Positions 1-8,254 of a stretch of DNA of 64,000 nt are shown piece by piece (positions within the stretch are counted from its first letter, which is position 1; the number at the start of each line of letters is the position of its first letter). Made by a program: the position numbers and the translations under genes. The notes below the pieces were generated by a model. The model was given only the letters and a program-made list of their open reading frames with translations, ran no database searches and was not told the DNA's origin. The DNA is from Yinghuangia sp045039925 (GTDB taxonomy: Bacteria > Actinomycetota > Actinomycetes > Streptomycetales > Streptomycetaceae). Location of the stretch: positions 1,054,001 through 1,118,000 of the forward strand of contig CP108400.1 of assembly GCA_045039925.1 (NCBI GenBank). Direction: 5' to 3'.

Positions 1-440
1 CCGCCGAGGTTGTTGATGACCGGCTTGAGGTCGACGGTGAAGTGCAGGTCCCCCTCGTCGCCGCGCAGGTAGGCGACCGTCTGCCCGATCTGGTCGGCGG
101 TCATGCCGCGCAGCGTGGACGGGGGCAGGACGAGGCGCAGGTTCGCGGTGACCTGGTTGGGCGGTACGGGAAGACGTGCGAGCAGGTCCCGCGTTATGTC
201 GGCCATCTCCGGGTCGACGAGGACCTGGTCGTAGAGGCGGTTGTAGCTGTCCTCGCGTTCGAGGACGGAGTCGTACCAGGCTTCGTCGAGGACGGTGGTG
301 CGGGCGACGCCGAGGCCGGTGATGATCGCGACACTGACGGCGACCACGATGTAGGCGGCCGCGCGCAGGGTACGGACGCGTCGGCGCGCACGGCGGTCCG
401 CCGCCTGCGCTGCCTCCTGCGTACCAACCGTACCTTTCAC
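1..440 (-). CDS. Membrane-anchored protein, unknown function (3' end outside window)
   Basis: The minus strand reads open from a GTG at 438-440 to the window edge, so only the first ~146 residues are seen. About 22 basic residues (rich in Arg) precede one hydrophobic segment (roughly residues 24-45, core AAYIVVAVSVAIITGLGV). A probably extracytoplasmic part follows, containing LDEAWYDSVLEREDSYNRLY. The layout is a type II single-pass or N-terminally anchored protein. I do not recognise the family. The start is uncertain: GAAGGG abuts the GTG, and an in-frame TTG lies eight codons upstream. The divergent methyltransferase gene starts 216 bases away. Confidence 0.6.
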   Translation of the reverse strand, partial: MKGTVGTQEAAQAADRRARRRVRTLRAAAYIVVAVSVAIITGLGVARTTVLDEAWYDSVLEREDSYNRLYDQVLVDPEMADITRDLLARLPVPPNQVTANLRLVLPPSTLRGMTADQIGQTVAYLRGDEGDLHFTVDLKPVINNLG

Positions 441-655
441 CCCTTCAATATAGGAAAAGCCTACCAATCCCCGAAAAAGACACGACACAGCCCCTCCCAA
501 ACACCGCCGCGATCCCCCGACCGGTCCCTTGGGCGTCCCCCGGCGCCTCAGTCGAAGCACTGCCCGGAAGACGCGCGAGCATCCCTGGTCACCACGCGTT
601 ACGATCCGCGTGACGGAACATCAACTCCCAACTGCGGCACAGGAGTAGGGGACGC

Positions 656-1522
656 GTGAGCGGCATCGAGGACATTTCGGGCGGTCCGGGGGCGGACGCC
701 GCCGGCGGCCCGGCGGGCGCCACCGAGAGCGACGACTGGGCGCCGACCGGCATCGACGTGAGCAAGCCGAGTATCGCGCGTGTGTACGACGCGGTACTGG
801 GTGGAAAGGACAACTTCGCCGTCGACCGGGCGATCGCGCAGCAGTCCCAGGACATCGTCCCGGAGATCGGTGACGTCGCCCGCTTCAACCGCGACCTGCT
901 GGGCCGCGCGGTCCGCTTCATGGCCCAATCGGGTATACGCCAGTTCCTGGACCTGGGGTCCGGCCTGCCGACCGTGCAGAACACCCACCAGGTCGCGCAG
1001 TCGGTCGCGCCCGACGCACGCGTCGTGTACGTCGACATCGACCCGATCGTGCTCGCGCACGGCCGGGCCCTGCTGGCGGAGAACCACAACACCACCGTCG
1101 TCACCGCCGACCTGCGCGACCCCAAGGCGGTGCTGAACCTCCCGCAGGTAAGGGAGTTCATCGACTTCGACCAGCCGGTGGGCCTCATGCTGGTCGGCGT
1201 CATCCACCACCTCGGCGACGACGAGGACCCGGACGGCATCGTGCAGGCGTACCTCGACGCCCTGCCCGCCGGAAGCTACTTCCTGCTCACGCACTTCTGC
1301 GCGTCGAGCCCGGACGCCCTCGCCCTCGAAGGCGCGCTGCTGACCAGCCTGGGCACCGGCCGTTTCCGGACCCTGGAGGAGATCACGGCGTACTTCGACG
1401 GGCTCGAACTCCTCGAACCGGGCGTCGTCTACCTGCCGCAGTGGCGCCCCGAGGAGTCGGTCGCCGAGGAACTGACGGTCGGACAGCGGTTGATGGCGGG
1501 CGGGCTCGCGCTCAAGCACTGA
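656..1522 (+). CDS. SAM-dependent methyltransferase, DUF574 / Methyltransf_19 family
   Basis: This 288-residue protein matches the actinobacterial S-adenosylmethionine-dependent methyltransferase family PF04672 in length and layout. The family-typical opening TGIDVSKPSIARVYDAVLGG sits near residue 32. A glycine-rich SAM loop follows (LDLGSGLPT, about residues 98-106), with the acidic ribose-binding strand VVYVDIDPIV about 25 residues later and GVIHHLGDDEDP further on. These proteins are abundant in streptomycetes and their methyl acceptors are mostly unknown, so no substrate is proposed. The GTG start is preceded by AGGAG and GGGGA. A small hairpin follows the stop. Confidence 0.85.
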   Translation: MSGIEDISGGPGADAAGGPAGATESDDWAPTGIDVSKPSIARVYDAVLGGKDNFAVDRAIAQQSQDIVPEIGDVARFNRDLLGRAVRFMAQSGIRQFLDLGSGLPTVQNTHQVAQSVAPDARVVYVDIDPIVLAHGRALLAENHNTTVVTADLRDPKAVLNLPQVREFIDFDQPVGLMLVGVIHHLGDDEDPDGIVQAYLDALPAGSYFLLTHFCASSPDALALEGALLTSLGTGRFRTLEEITAYFDGLELLEPGVVYLPQWRPEESVAEELTVGQRLMAGGLALKH

Positions 1523-1534
1523 CGCGGGCTCACT

Positions 1535-1556
1535 CGCGCCGCCGAACTCCGGCGCG
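1535..1556. terminator. Hairpin between convergent genes
   Basis: CGCGCCG (1535-1541) and CGGCGCG (1550-1556) form a 7-bp stem with an 8-base loop. It lies between the stops of the methyltransferase and the SGNH hydrolase and could serve both strands. No U-tract is visible. Confidence 0.5.
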
Positions 1557-1575
1557 GGGGCGGGCGGTCGGCCGG

Positions 1576-2247
1576 TCAGCGGCCGCCCGCACCACGCGCC
1601 GATCGGGCCGGTTCCCTTCCGGCCAGGCCGTCGAGCCAGGGCTGCCATCCGCCCTCGCCGACGAGGTCCGCCAGCATGGCGTGGCCGACCGGGCCGCAGT
1701 GCGCGGTGTCGCCGTACGCGTCGATGCTCTGCCACCACTCGGGTCGCCCGCGCAGCGCGTCGTGCACGGGCACGAAGGGGACGGCGAGTTCCGCGCACGC
1801 AGCGCCGAACGCGGCCTCCAGCGAGGCGAGATCGCCCCGCCCGGTGTCGCCGTCCGGGATCGGCGGCACGCCGACGACGAGCGCGGGCCAGCCGGCGCCG
1901 CGGGCGACCTCCAGGACGCTGCGCAGGTTGCGCACGCTGTCGTCGGGGGCGACGCGCGGCGCGCCGTCCTCGTACGTGCTGTCGTTGAGCCCGAACGCGA
2001 ACACCACCCCGTGCGCGTCCCCGCCGACCAGGCGGGGCGCGGCCTCGTCGTACCAGCGGCCGGCGACGTCGGCGGACGTCTCGCGGCGGACGCCGAGGTT
2101 GTACGCCGTCAGGCGGTCGCCCCGGTCGTACGCACGTGCCGACAGGCGGCCGACCCAGCCGCCCTCACGGTCGCCGACGCCTTGCGTATAGGAGTCTCCG
2201 ACACAGCAGATGCGCAGGTCGGGGCCTGGCGGGTGGGGAAGTTCCAT
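1576..2247 (-). CDS. SGNH/GDSL-type esterase or lipase
   Basis: A 223-residue hydrolase of the SGNH superfamily. Block I is CVGDSYTQGVGD near residue 14, with the nucleophile Ser. Block III is FGLNDSTYED near residue 78. The C-terminal block is DTAHCGPVGHAML near residue 187, supplying the Asp and His. No signal peptide is seen, so it is probably cytoplasmic. The substrate cannot be read from sequence. The ATG at 2245-2247 fits the family start. The frame stays open far upstream through a pyrimidine tract and an antisense gene, but that extension looks non-coding. It is convergent with the methyltransferase. Confidence 0.8.
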   Translation of the reverse strand: MELPHPPGPDLRICCVGDSYTQGVGDREGGWVGRLSARAYDRGDRLTAYNLGVRRETSADVAGRWYDEAAPRLVGGDAHGVVFAFGLNDSTYEDGAPRVAPDDSVRNLRSVLEVARGAGWPALVVGVPPIPDGDTGRGDLASLEAAFGAACAELAVPFVPVHDALRGRPEWWQSIDAYGDTAHCGPVGHAMLADLVGEGGWQPWLDGLAGREPARSARGAGGR

Positions 2248-2322
2248 GATCGCGACCCTAGAGGACGGCCGGTCGTGCGGGCCTCCGGTTTTCCGCGCAC
2301 CGGGCCGTACAGCGGGCCATCC

Positions 2323-2434
2323 CGACTTCTTCGACCTCTCGGACTTTTTTACTTCTCCGACTTCTTCGGCTTCTTCGACCCCTTCCACTTCCTTCACTCC
2401 TTCCGCTCCTTCCACTTCCTCGACTTCTTCACCC
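2323..2434. repeat. Degenerate polypyrimidine tract built on (TTC)n / CGACTTCTTC
   Basis: About 110 bases of strongly pyrimidine-biased plus strand built from variants of CTTCTTCGAC and CTTCCACTTC. It fills the gap between the divergent SGNH hydrolase and glutamine-synthetase-like genes. It is simple-sequence DNA that could form a triplex or an R-loop. No gene is assigned. Confidence 0.7.
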
Positions 2435-2481
2435 GAACGGGGAGTTTCGGCTGATACGTCCGTAACGGCAGGATTACCGGC

Positions 2482-3903
2482 ATGGCGGCCACCGAGACAC
2501 CCCCTTCCCCTTCCCTCCACGGGACTTCCGGCGCAGCCGTGGCGGTAGGCGCCGACCTGCGCGCCGAACGCGCGGCGCGCGCCCGGATCGCGGCGGCCGA
2601 GCTGACCGCGCGCGACGTCACCGGCGTGGTCGTCGGCTGGATCGACAATGCGGGCATCTGCCGCGTCAAGACCGTCCCCGTCCGGCAGTTGGAGCACGCC
2701 GCCGCGTGGGGCGTCGGCATGGCGCCCTGCTTCGACGTGTTCCTCGTCGACGACTCGATCACGGACAGCACCTGGATCGGCGGTCCGGTCGGCGACCTGC
2801 GCCTCGTGCCCGACCTGGACCGGCTGGTCCCGCTGGCCGGTCAGCCCGGCTGGGCCTGGGCGCCGGGCGACCGCATCACCCAGGACGGCCACGTGCACCC
2901 GGGCTGCTCGCGGCAGTTCGCCCGGCGGATGTGCGAGGCCGCGGCGGAACGCGGGTTCACGCTGCGCGCCGGGTTCGAGGTCGAGTGGATCGCGGCGCGC
3001 GCCGGATCGGCCGACGCGGAGCCCGAGGTGCCGACGGACGGCCCGGCGTACGGGATGACCCGCGTCGTCGAGTGCTCCGACTACCTCCGCGACGTCCTCC
3101 AGGCCTTGGACGCCCAGGGTTTGACGGTGCTTCAGCTGCACCCCGAGTACACGCCGGGGCAGTTCGAGGTGTCGGTCGCCGCCGAGGACCCGGTGGGCGC
3201 CGCGGACAGCGCGGTCCTGGTACGCCAGACCGTGCGCGCGGTGTCGGCGCGGCACGGCATGCGCGTGTCGTTCGCCCCGCTGGCCACGCCGGGATCGGTG
3301 GGCAACGGCGGCCACCTGCACCTGAGTCTGTGGCGGGACGGGGTCAACCTCATGCACGGCGGCGACGGGCCGTACGGCCTGACCGCGCCCGGCGAGGCGT
3401 TCCTCGCGGGCGTCGTGGACGCGCTTCCCGCGCTGACCGCGGTCGGGGCCCCGTCGGCGGCCAGCTACCTGCGGCTCGTTCCGTCGCACTGGGCGGGGGC
3501 GTACCGGTGCTGGGGCCTGGAGAACCGCGAGGCGGCCGTGCGGCTGATCACCGGGAGCGAGGGCGAGCGGGAGTCCGGTGCCAACGCCGAGGTGAAGTGC
3601 TTCGACGCGGCGGCCAATCCGTACCTCGCGGTGGGTGCGGTGATCGCGGCGGGCCTGGACGGCGTCGCGCGCGGATCGGTCCTGCCGCCGGAGACGACCG
3701 CCAATCCCGCGGAGACCGGCGCCGAGCGTCTGCCGGCATCGCTGCTGGAGGCGGTGGCCGAGTTCGACCGCTCGGCGGTGCTGTCGGCCGCGTTCGGCCC
3801 GGAACTGCACGCCGCCTTCGCGGCCGTCCGGCGGGCGGAGGCCGCGCTGTTCGCGACGTCGACGCCCGAGGAGATCGTCGCCGCCACGCGCTGGCGCTAC
3901 TGA
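2482..3903 (+). CDS. Glutamine synthetase family protein (glutamate-amine ligase-like)
   Basis: 473 residues, the size of a type I glutamine synthetase. Family signatures occur in order: metal-binding FEVEW (about residue 166), EYTPGQFEVS (about 224), GNGGHLHLSLW (about 275, equivalent to the NGSGxHxH loop), LENREAAVRLI (about 347) and EVKCFDAAANPYLA (about 370). The adenylylation-type Tyr motif of GlnA is not evident. It is therefore more likely one of the extra GlnA-like ligases of actinomycetes that condense glutamate with an amine (polyamine or ethanolamine) than the housekeeping enzyme. The exact amine acceptor is unknown. It is monocistronic, with a strong hairpin just past the stop. 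Confidence 0.8.
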   Translation: MAATETPPSPSLHGTSGAAVAVGADLRAERAARARIAAAELTARDVTGVVVGWIDNAGICRVKTVPVRQLEHAAAWGVGMAPCFDVFLVDDSITDSTWIGGPVGDLRLVPDLDRLVPLAGQPGWAWAPGDRITQDGHVHPGCSRQFARRMCEAAAERGFTLRAGFEVEWIAARAGSADAEPEVPTDGPAYGMTRVVECSDYLRDVLQALDAQGLTVLQLHPEYTPGQFEVSVAAEDPVGAADSAVLVRQTVRAVSARHGMRVSFAPLATPGSVGNGGHLHLSLWRDGVNLMHGGDGPYGLTAPGEAFLAGVVDALPALTAVGAPSAASYLRLVPSHWAGAYRCWGLENREAAVRLITGSEGERESGANAEVKCFDAAANPYLAVGAVIAAGLDGVARGSVLPPETTANPAETGAERLPASLLEAVAEFDRSAVLSAAFGPELHAAFAAVRRAEAALFATSTPEEIVAATRWRY

Positions 3904-3908
3904 GGGAA

Positions 3909-3939
3909 CGCGTCGGCCCGTGCCCCCGACGCCGACGCG
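3909..3939. terminator. Hairpin terminator after the GS-like gene
   Basis: CGCGTCGGC (3909-3917) pairs perfectly with GCCGACGCG (3931-3939) across a 13-base loop. It begins 6 bases after the stop codon and faces the convergent thioesterase gene. Confidence 0.6.
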
Positions 3940-3993
3940 GCGACGGACGTCGTCACGTCGGGGTCGGGGGGACGGGGTTTGCGCGTCGCCGGA

Positions 3994-4449
3994 TCAGGTG
4001 CGGTTCGGGCGCAGCGTCCAGACGATGTTCATCTCGGCGGTCGGCGTGCCGTCCTCGGTACGGATCTCGATCGACACCGGGAACTCGGGACGCTCGCCCT
4101 TGTCGAGTTCCGCCACGACGTCCTCCGCCGGGCGGCCGAGGCGCGCCTCGGCGAGCACCGGGCCCATGGCGAGCTTCTTGTACGCGATGTCCGCGGTGAC
4201 CGCGAGCGGCACCGCACGGCCCAACTGGTCGCCGAACGCCGCCAGGACGATCGCGCCGGACGCGGACTCGCCGAGCGAGAACATCGCGCCCGCGTGCGGG
4301 CCGCCGACGTGGTTGCGGAAGTCGGCGTTGTCCGGCAGCCGCAGGATCGCGTGCTCGCGATCGATCTCGACGAACTCCAGACCGAGGGTCCGGACCAGGG
4401 GCACGGACTGCTTCAGCCCGTCGGCGATGAAGTCGAATTGAGTGCTCAC
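3994..4449 (-). CDS. DUF4442-type hotdog-fold thioesterase
   Basis: 151 residues, a typical single hotdog domain. The central HVGGPHAGAMFSLGESASG (about residues 47-65) matches the hotdog helix region with a catalytic acidic residue (Glu of LGE). Hydrophobic strands follow (PLAVTADIAYKKLAMGPV). Members hydrolyse acyl-CoA thioesters or are uncharacterised; nothing here fixes the substrate. The start is GTG (GTGAGCACTCAA) and the SD is weak. It lies downstream of the winged-helix gene 4589-5323 in the same direction, 139 bases away, and converges on the GS-like gene. Confidence 0.75.
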   Translation of the reverse strand: MSTQFDFIADGLKQSVPLVRTLGLEFVEIDREHAILRLPDNADFRNHVGGPHAGAMFSLGESASGAIVLAAFGDQLGRAVPLAVTADIAYKKLAMGPVLAEARLGRPAEDVVAELDKGERPEFPVSIEIRTEDGTPTAEMNIVWTLRPNRT

Positions 4450-4588
4450 CCCCGGATGCTACCCGCAGGTAACTTCTGGAGGGAAGGGGGCACGCGAGGG
4501 GCGGGGAAGGGGCTGCCGAGGCCGACCCCCTCCTCCGCGGGCGGCCCGCCCCGGGCCCGCACGTACAACCACCCGGAGCGTCGCCCGG

Positions 4589-5323
4589 TCACGGCCTCGC
4601 GGCCCCGGATGCGACGCCGCCACCCGAACACGCACCCGCGGGGACCGGCTCGGGGCGGGCGTTGTCGCCGTCGCGGTCGTCGCCGTCCGCAAGGTCGTTG
4701 TCGTGGTTGTCATCAGGACTGTTGTCACGCTCGGCCTCGCCCGGCGCGGCGCCCTCGGCCGCGGCAGTGTCGCGCTCGGCGGCGACCGCCTCGACGTCGT
4801 CTCCCGCCACATCGCCGGGGGCACTGCCGATCACGTCCCCGGTCGCGCCACCGGTCACCTCCTGGGCCGCATCCACGGCTCCGGCCAGGGCGGCGTCGGT
4901 CGCGTCGACATCGACCTCCGACTCCGCCGAGCCTCCGGCCGGCCCCGCCGAAGCGCGCTCGCGCTGCCGCTCCGGCGCCGCGAGCCAGTGGAACACCCGC
5001 CCCCGCACATCCGCCGCTTCCGCGCCGGCCGCGACGGCCTGGGCGAACACCGTGACCTCCTCGTACTGCCGGCCGCGGCGGTCCCACACGATGCGGCGCC
5101 GCAGGTAGCCGACCTCCTCGAGCTCCTCCAGGTACCCCTCGATCGACTCCACCGACTCCCCCGGGCGCGACGCGAGTCGCGCCCGATCGGGCTGCGCGTG
5201 CTCGGGCAGTAAGAGCAGGTGCACGGCAAGGCCGCGCGCGGGCACACTCAACCGCGCGTCCTTCATGAGAACGTCCCTGACGCCCAGTCCCCCGGCACCG
5301 GCACCGCCCCAGATCCTCCGCAT
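4589..5323 (-). CDS. Winged helix-turn-helix protein with acidic disordered tail
   Basis: 244 residues. The first ~95 form a winged-helix module of the kind that senses or binds DNA in actinomycete helix-turn-helix proteins: VLMKDARLSVPARGLAVHLL, then ESIEGYLEELEEVGYLRRR as the recognition-helix region, then a strand-rich wing (RQYEEVTVF). The last ~130 residues are low-complexity and acidic (Asp/Glu/Ala/Gly), probably disordered. The ATG at 5321-5323 has GGGGAG eight bases upstream. A regulator of plasmid or chromosome functions is possible, but no target is evident. Confidence 0.7.
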   Translation of the reverse strand: MRRIWGGAGAGGLGVRDVLMKDARLSVPARGLAVHLLLLPEHAQPDRARLASRPGESVESIEGYLEELEEVGYLRRRIVWDRRGRQYEEVTVFAQAVAAGAEAADVRGRVFHWLAAPERQRERASAGPAGGSAESEVDVDATDAALAGAVDAAQEVTGGATGDVIGSAPGDVAGDDVEAVAAERDTAAAEGAAPGEAERDNSPDDNHDNDLADGDDRDGDNARPEPVPAGACSGGGVASGAARP

Positions 5324-5663
5324 GGCGCGCTCTCCCCATCTCGGTACTCCACCCCAACCGCCGTGACCGACACGACGGTTGCCCCGCTTTCCAGTGTCCG
5401 TCGCCCGTCCGGCATCCGGTGGACGACGGAGCGCTATTGACGCAAAAGGGTGAAGGAGACTTCGTGGAGGTCCCGTGAGGAACCGACAATAGCGACAAAA
5501 GGTCATCGACATCGCACACATTTCCGGATACTCGTGGCTTGTTCGCCACCCGGTCCGCCACCTCGTCCGCCACCGCACGCGCCACCCCGGACGCGCCCCT
5601 CGCCCCGGGCCGCCGACCGCCCCGCCCTCGCAGCGCCGCGCACACGGTGATGGGATTGGCCCC
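5324..5663. other. Intergenic region with an 8-bp inverted repeat
   Basis: 340 bases between divergent genes. CGCTATTG (5432-5439) is repeated inverted as CAATAGCG (5487-5494), and each is followed by a related run (ACGCAAAAGG and ACAAAAGG). A triplicated CCGCCACC motif lies near 5548-5575. The spacing suggests two operator half-sites for a regulator, possibly the adjacent winged-helix protein. No RNA gene is recognised. Confidence 0.4.
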
Positions 5664-7073
5664 ATGCGTCCTTCCGCAGCCCTGCTGCTCGACGAGGCCT
5701 GGCGTTCGCTCGGCGGCGACCCCGCGCTCGCCGCACACGTGTCGTTCACCGGCCGCGCCGACACGCTGCCCGCGCGCCTGCCGGTGACCGAGCTCGCCCT
5801 CGCGACCGCGGGGGCGGCCGGGCTCGCCGCGGCCGAGTTCGCGTCCGTACGCTCCGGCACGCAGATCACCCCGGTGACCGTCGACAGCGAGGCGACCGCA
5901 ATCGCCTTCACGAGCGAGCGCCATCTGCGTCTGAACGGGCGTCCGCAGGGCGGCATGGACCCGCTGTCGAAGTTCTACGTCTGCGCGGACGGCGTCGTCC
6001 GCGTGCACGGCAACTATCCGCACCACCGCGACGCGCTCTTCCGCGCGCTGGAGATCACCGGCACGCCGGAGGACCCCGCCGAGACGGTCGCGCTCGCCCT
6101 GCTGCCGCTGCGGGTCGCGGACGCGGAGGAACGGATCCGGAACGCGGGCGGCTTGGCGTTCGCGGTCCTCACCCCCGAGGAGTGGCGGGCCCACCCGCAC
6201 GGCTCCCAGGTCGCCGACGACCCGCTGCTCACCCGGCGCAGACTCGCCGCGCCGTCACCGCGGCGTGCGGGCGAGCCCGCATCGCACGACGGGACGGTGC
6301 TGCCGGCGTCGGGCGTCCGGGTCCTCGACCTCACCCGCGTCATCGCCGGGCCGGTCGCCACGCGCACCCTCGCCCTCCTCGGCGCCGACGTGCTGCGCAT
6401 CGACTCCCCGCACCTTCCGGAGCTGCCCGCGCAGCACCTGGACACCGGCCTGGGGAAGCGCTCCGCGCTGCTGGACCTCGGCTCGCCGGAAGGCCTGGCC
6501 GCCCTCGACGAACTCCTCGCCGAGACCGACGTCGTCGTGACCGGCTACCGCCCCGGCGCGCTGGCCCGCTTCGGCCTGGCCCCCGAGGCGCTGGCGGCCC
6601 GGCACCCGGGCATCGTCACGGCGAACCTGTCCGCGTGGGGCGGCCCGGGGCCGTGGTCGCAGCTGCGCGGGTTCGACAGCCTTGTGCAGGGGCCGACCGG
6701 GATCGCGTGGATCGAGGCGGACGGCGACGACCGCCCCGGGGTGCTGCCCGCCCAGGCGCTGGACCACGGCACGGGCTACCTGCTGGCGGCCGGCGTACTG
6801 CGCTCGCTGACGGAGCGCCAGGCGGACGGCGTGGGCTCGCACATCGAGGTCGCGCTGGCCCGCACGGCCGCGTGGCTGCTGCGGCACCACGACCCCGAGG
6901 AGCACCTCCCCGGGTTCCCGCGCCGGGTCGCCGCCGCCCGGCATCTCGGCTTCCAGGTCGCCGAGCAGGGGGAACTCGCGTACGCCCTGCCCCCGTTCGC
7001 CCTGAAGGGCGGCCCGGCCGACTGGTCCGCCGCCCCGGTGCCGTGGGGCAGCAGCCCGGCGGCGTGGTGGTGA
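5664..7073 (+). CDS. CoA-transferase family III (CaiB/BaiF) protein
   Basis: 469 residues. The C-terminal part carries the CaiB/BaiF core: VRVLDLTRVIAGPVATRTLA (about residues 218-237), LLGADVLRID, then LDLGSPEGLAAL, and the strongly conserved GIVTANLSAWGGPGPW. The N-terminal ~200 residues are a second, diverged segment, as in long actinobacterial members. These enzymes move CoA between carboxylic acids, or act as racemases. The usual catalytic Asp region lies within the LGKRSALLDL stretch, but I cannot confirm it. The gene is monocistronic and converges on a zinc-finger gene 48 bases away. Confidence 0.8.
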   Translation: MRPSAALLLDEAWRSLGGDPALAAHVSFTGRADTLPARLPVTELALATAGAAGLAAAEFASVRSGTQITPVTVDSEATAIAFTSERHLRLNGRPQGGMDPLSKFYVCADGVVRVHGNYPHHRDALFRALEITGTPEDPAETVALALLPLRVADAEERIRNAGGLAFAVLTPEEWRAHPHGSQVADDPLLTRRRLAAPSPRRAGEPASHDGTVLPASGVRVLDLTRVIAGPVATRTLALLGADVLRIDSPHLPELPAQHLDTGLGKRSALLDLGSPEGLAALDELLAETDVVVTGYRPGALARFGLAPEALAARHPGIVTANLSAWGGPGPWSQLRGFDSLVQGPTGIAWIEADGDDRPGVLPAQALDHGTGYLLAAGVLRSLTERQADGVGSHIEVALARTAAWLLRHHDPEEHLPGFPRRVAAARHLGFQVAEQGELAYALPPFALKGGPADWSAAPVPWGSSPAAWW

Positions 7074-7121
7074 CCGTCCCGTCCGCGGCCGCTCTGTCCG
7101 CGGCAGCTACGCACGCGGCAG

Positions 7122-7439
7122 CTACGTACGCGGCAGCAGGAACAGCTGGTCCTCGAAGCACCAGCCCCACTCCTCGCCCGGCTCGAAGGAGCGGATGACG
7201 GCGTGCCGCGCGCCCTGCCAGTGGCCCGAGGCATGCCGGCTCGGCGAGTTGTCGCAGCAGCCGACGTGCCCGCACGACAGGCATTCGCGCAGGTGCACCC
7301 ACGTCCCGCCGGACTTGAGGCAGTCCTCGCAGCCGTCCAGCGAGCTGGGCGCGACCGAACGCACCTGGTCGAGGTGTGCGCAGGTCGCGCCCTCCTGTCC
7401 ACGGACCTGCTGGGCCACCTCGTACCGGCTCGTGCTCAT
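7122..7439 (-). CDS. UBP-type zinc finger protein
   Basis: 105 residues with the UBP zinc-finger pattern. TCAHLDQV supplies the first Cys/His, CEDC, then HLRECLSCGHVGCCDNSP, followed by RHASGHWQGARHAVIRSFEP and WCFEDQLFLL. Bacterial versions are stand-alone domains of unknown role. In eukaryotes the fold binds the ubiquitin C-terminus, which has no counterpart here, so function is not assigned. It lies downstream of the tetR gene on the same strand and may be read through from it. Three copies of CGCGGCAGC(TACG) overlap its 3' end (about 7098-7141). Confidence 0.8.
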   Translation of the reverse strand: MSTSRYEVAQQVRGQEGATCAHLDQVRSVAPSSLDGCEDCLKSGGTWVHLRECLSCGHVGCCDNSPSRHASGHWQGARHAVIRSFEPGEEWGWCFEDQLFLLPRT

Positions 7440-7529
7440 GCCGTGCTCCTCCGCCTCGCCGCCGGCGTCGCCGCCGGCCCCGCCACTCGTCGTCCGCCTG
7501 GTTGCCGGGGACGCGGCGAAGGTTCCCGT

Positions 7530-8147
7530 TCAGGCCCGCGACAACACGTCGGCGGCCGGGTCGACGCAGCTCAGCACCCCGACGAGGGTGCGCTCCAGGA
7601 ACTGGGCCAGGGCGGCGCGGTCCTCCACCGGGTCCTGGTCCTGCCAGGCCACCACGGTCTCCTCGGCGAAGACCACCCACGCGCGGGCGGCGGTACGCAG
7701 CAGCGGCGTGTCGTCGAGGCCCAGCTCCGCGCATCCGGCGAGGATGCGTGCGGCCTGGGTGCGGCGGGCGGCCTCGACATGTTCGCGTACTGTCTCGTCG
7801 GCGCTCGCGGCGCCGCGGACCAGGGAGACGTAGGTGGCACGGTGGTCGAGCACGTAGTCGACGAAAGCGCTCAGCACCGCGTGCAGGCGGGCGAGCGGCT
7901 CCAGCGCGGGATCGGGGGCGGTGTGCGCGAGGAAGTCCTCGCAGGCGGCCTCCACGACGGCCCGGTGGAACCCCTGCTTCGACTTGAAGTAGTGGAACAT
8001 GAGGCCGCGCGAGATCCCGGCCCGTTCGGCGAGTTCGTCGATCGAGAGCTCGTCGAGCGTGCGGGATCCGAGCAGTTCACGCCCCAGCAGCAGCAGTTGC
8101 GCGCGCCGCTGATCCGGGGTCAGGCGGGTGCGTCGGGGTGCGGGCAT
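7530..8147 (-). CDS. TetR family transcriptional regulator
   Basis: 205 residues. The N-terminal helix-turn-helix (LDELSIDELAERAGISRGLM then FHYFKSKQGF, about residues 33-62) is a textbook TetR DNA-binding domain. The rest is an all-helical ligand domain of normal length. It is transcribed away from the Baeyer-Villiger monooxygenase gene, and an imperfect palindrome lies between the two. It probably represses its own gene and the monooxygenase-SDR-hydrolase operon, with induction by a substrate ketone or acyl compound. The inducer is inference; the family and arrangement are clear. Confidence 0.88.
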   Translation of the reverse strand: MPAPRRTRLTPDQRRAQLLLLGRELLGSRTLDELSIDELAERAGISRGLMFHYFKSKQGFHRAVVEAACEDFLAHTAPDPALEPLARLHAVLSAFVDYVLDHRATYVSLVRGAASADETVREHVEAARRTQAARILAGCAELGLDDTPLLRTAARAWVVFAEETVVAWQDQDPVEDRAALAQFLERTLVGVLSCVDPAADVLSRA

Positions 8148-8180
8148 GCCGGACAGTGTACGGAGGTCCGGCGGAATCTA

Positions 8181-8210
8181 TTGACTACCGTTCAGTAATC
8201 TTTCTAGGGT
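8181..8210 (+). promoter_or_regulatory. Promoter with overlapping TetR-type operator
   Basis: TTGACT (8181-8186), an 18-base spacer and TAGGGT (8205-8210) form a plausible promoter for the monooxygenase. An imperfect palindrome GACTACCGTTCAGTAATC (8183-8200, 12 of 18 positions symmetric, core TACCGTTCAGTA) covers the -35 and spacer, where a repressor would block RNA polymerase. Confidence 0.6.
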
Positions 8211-8254
8211 CGTCGTGCCCGCACGCCAGGCCCGACCGAGCGCCGGAGAAGACC

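Noticed and set aside
1576..3810. SGNH hydrolase as a 744-residue fusion starting at 3810
   Set aside because: The extra part is antisense to the glutamine-synthetase-like gene and a pyrimidine tract; the real start is ATG 2247.
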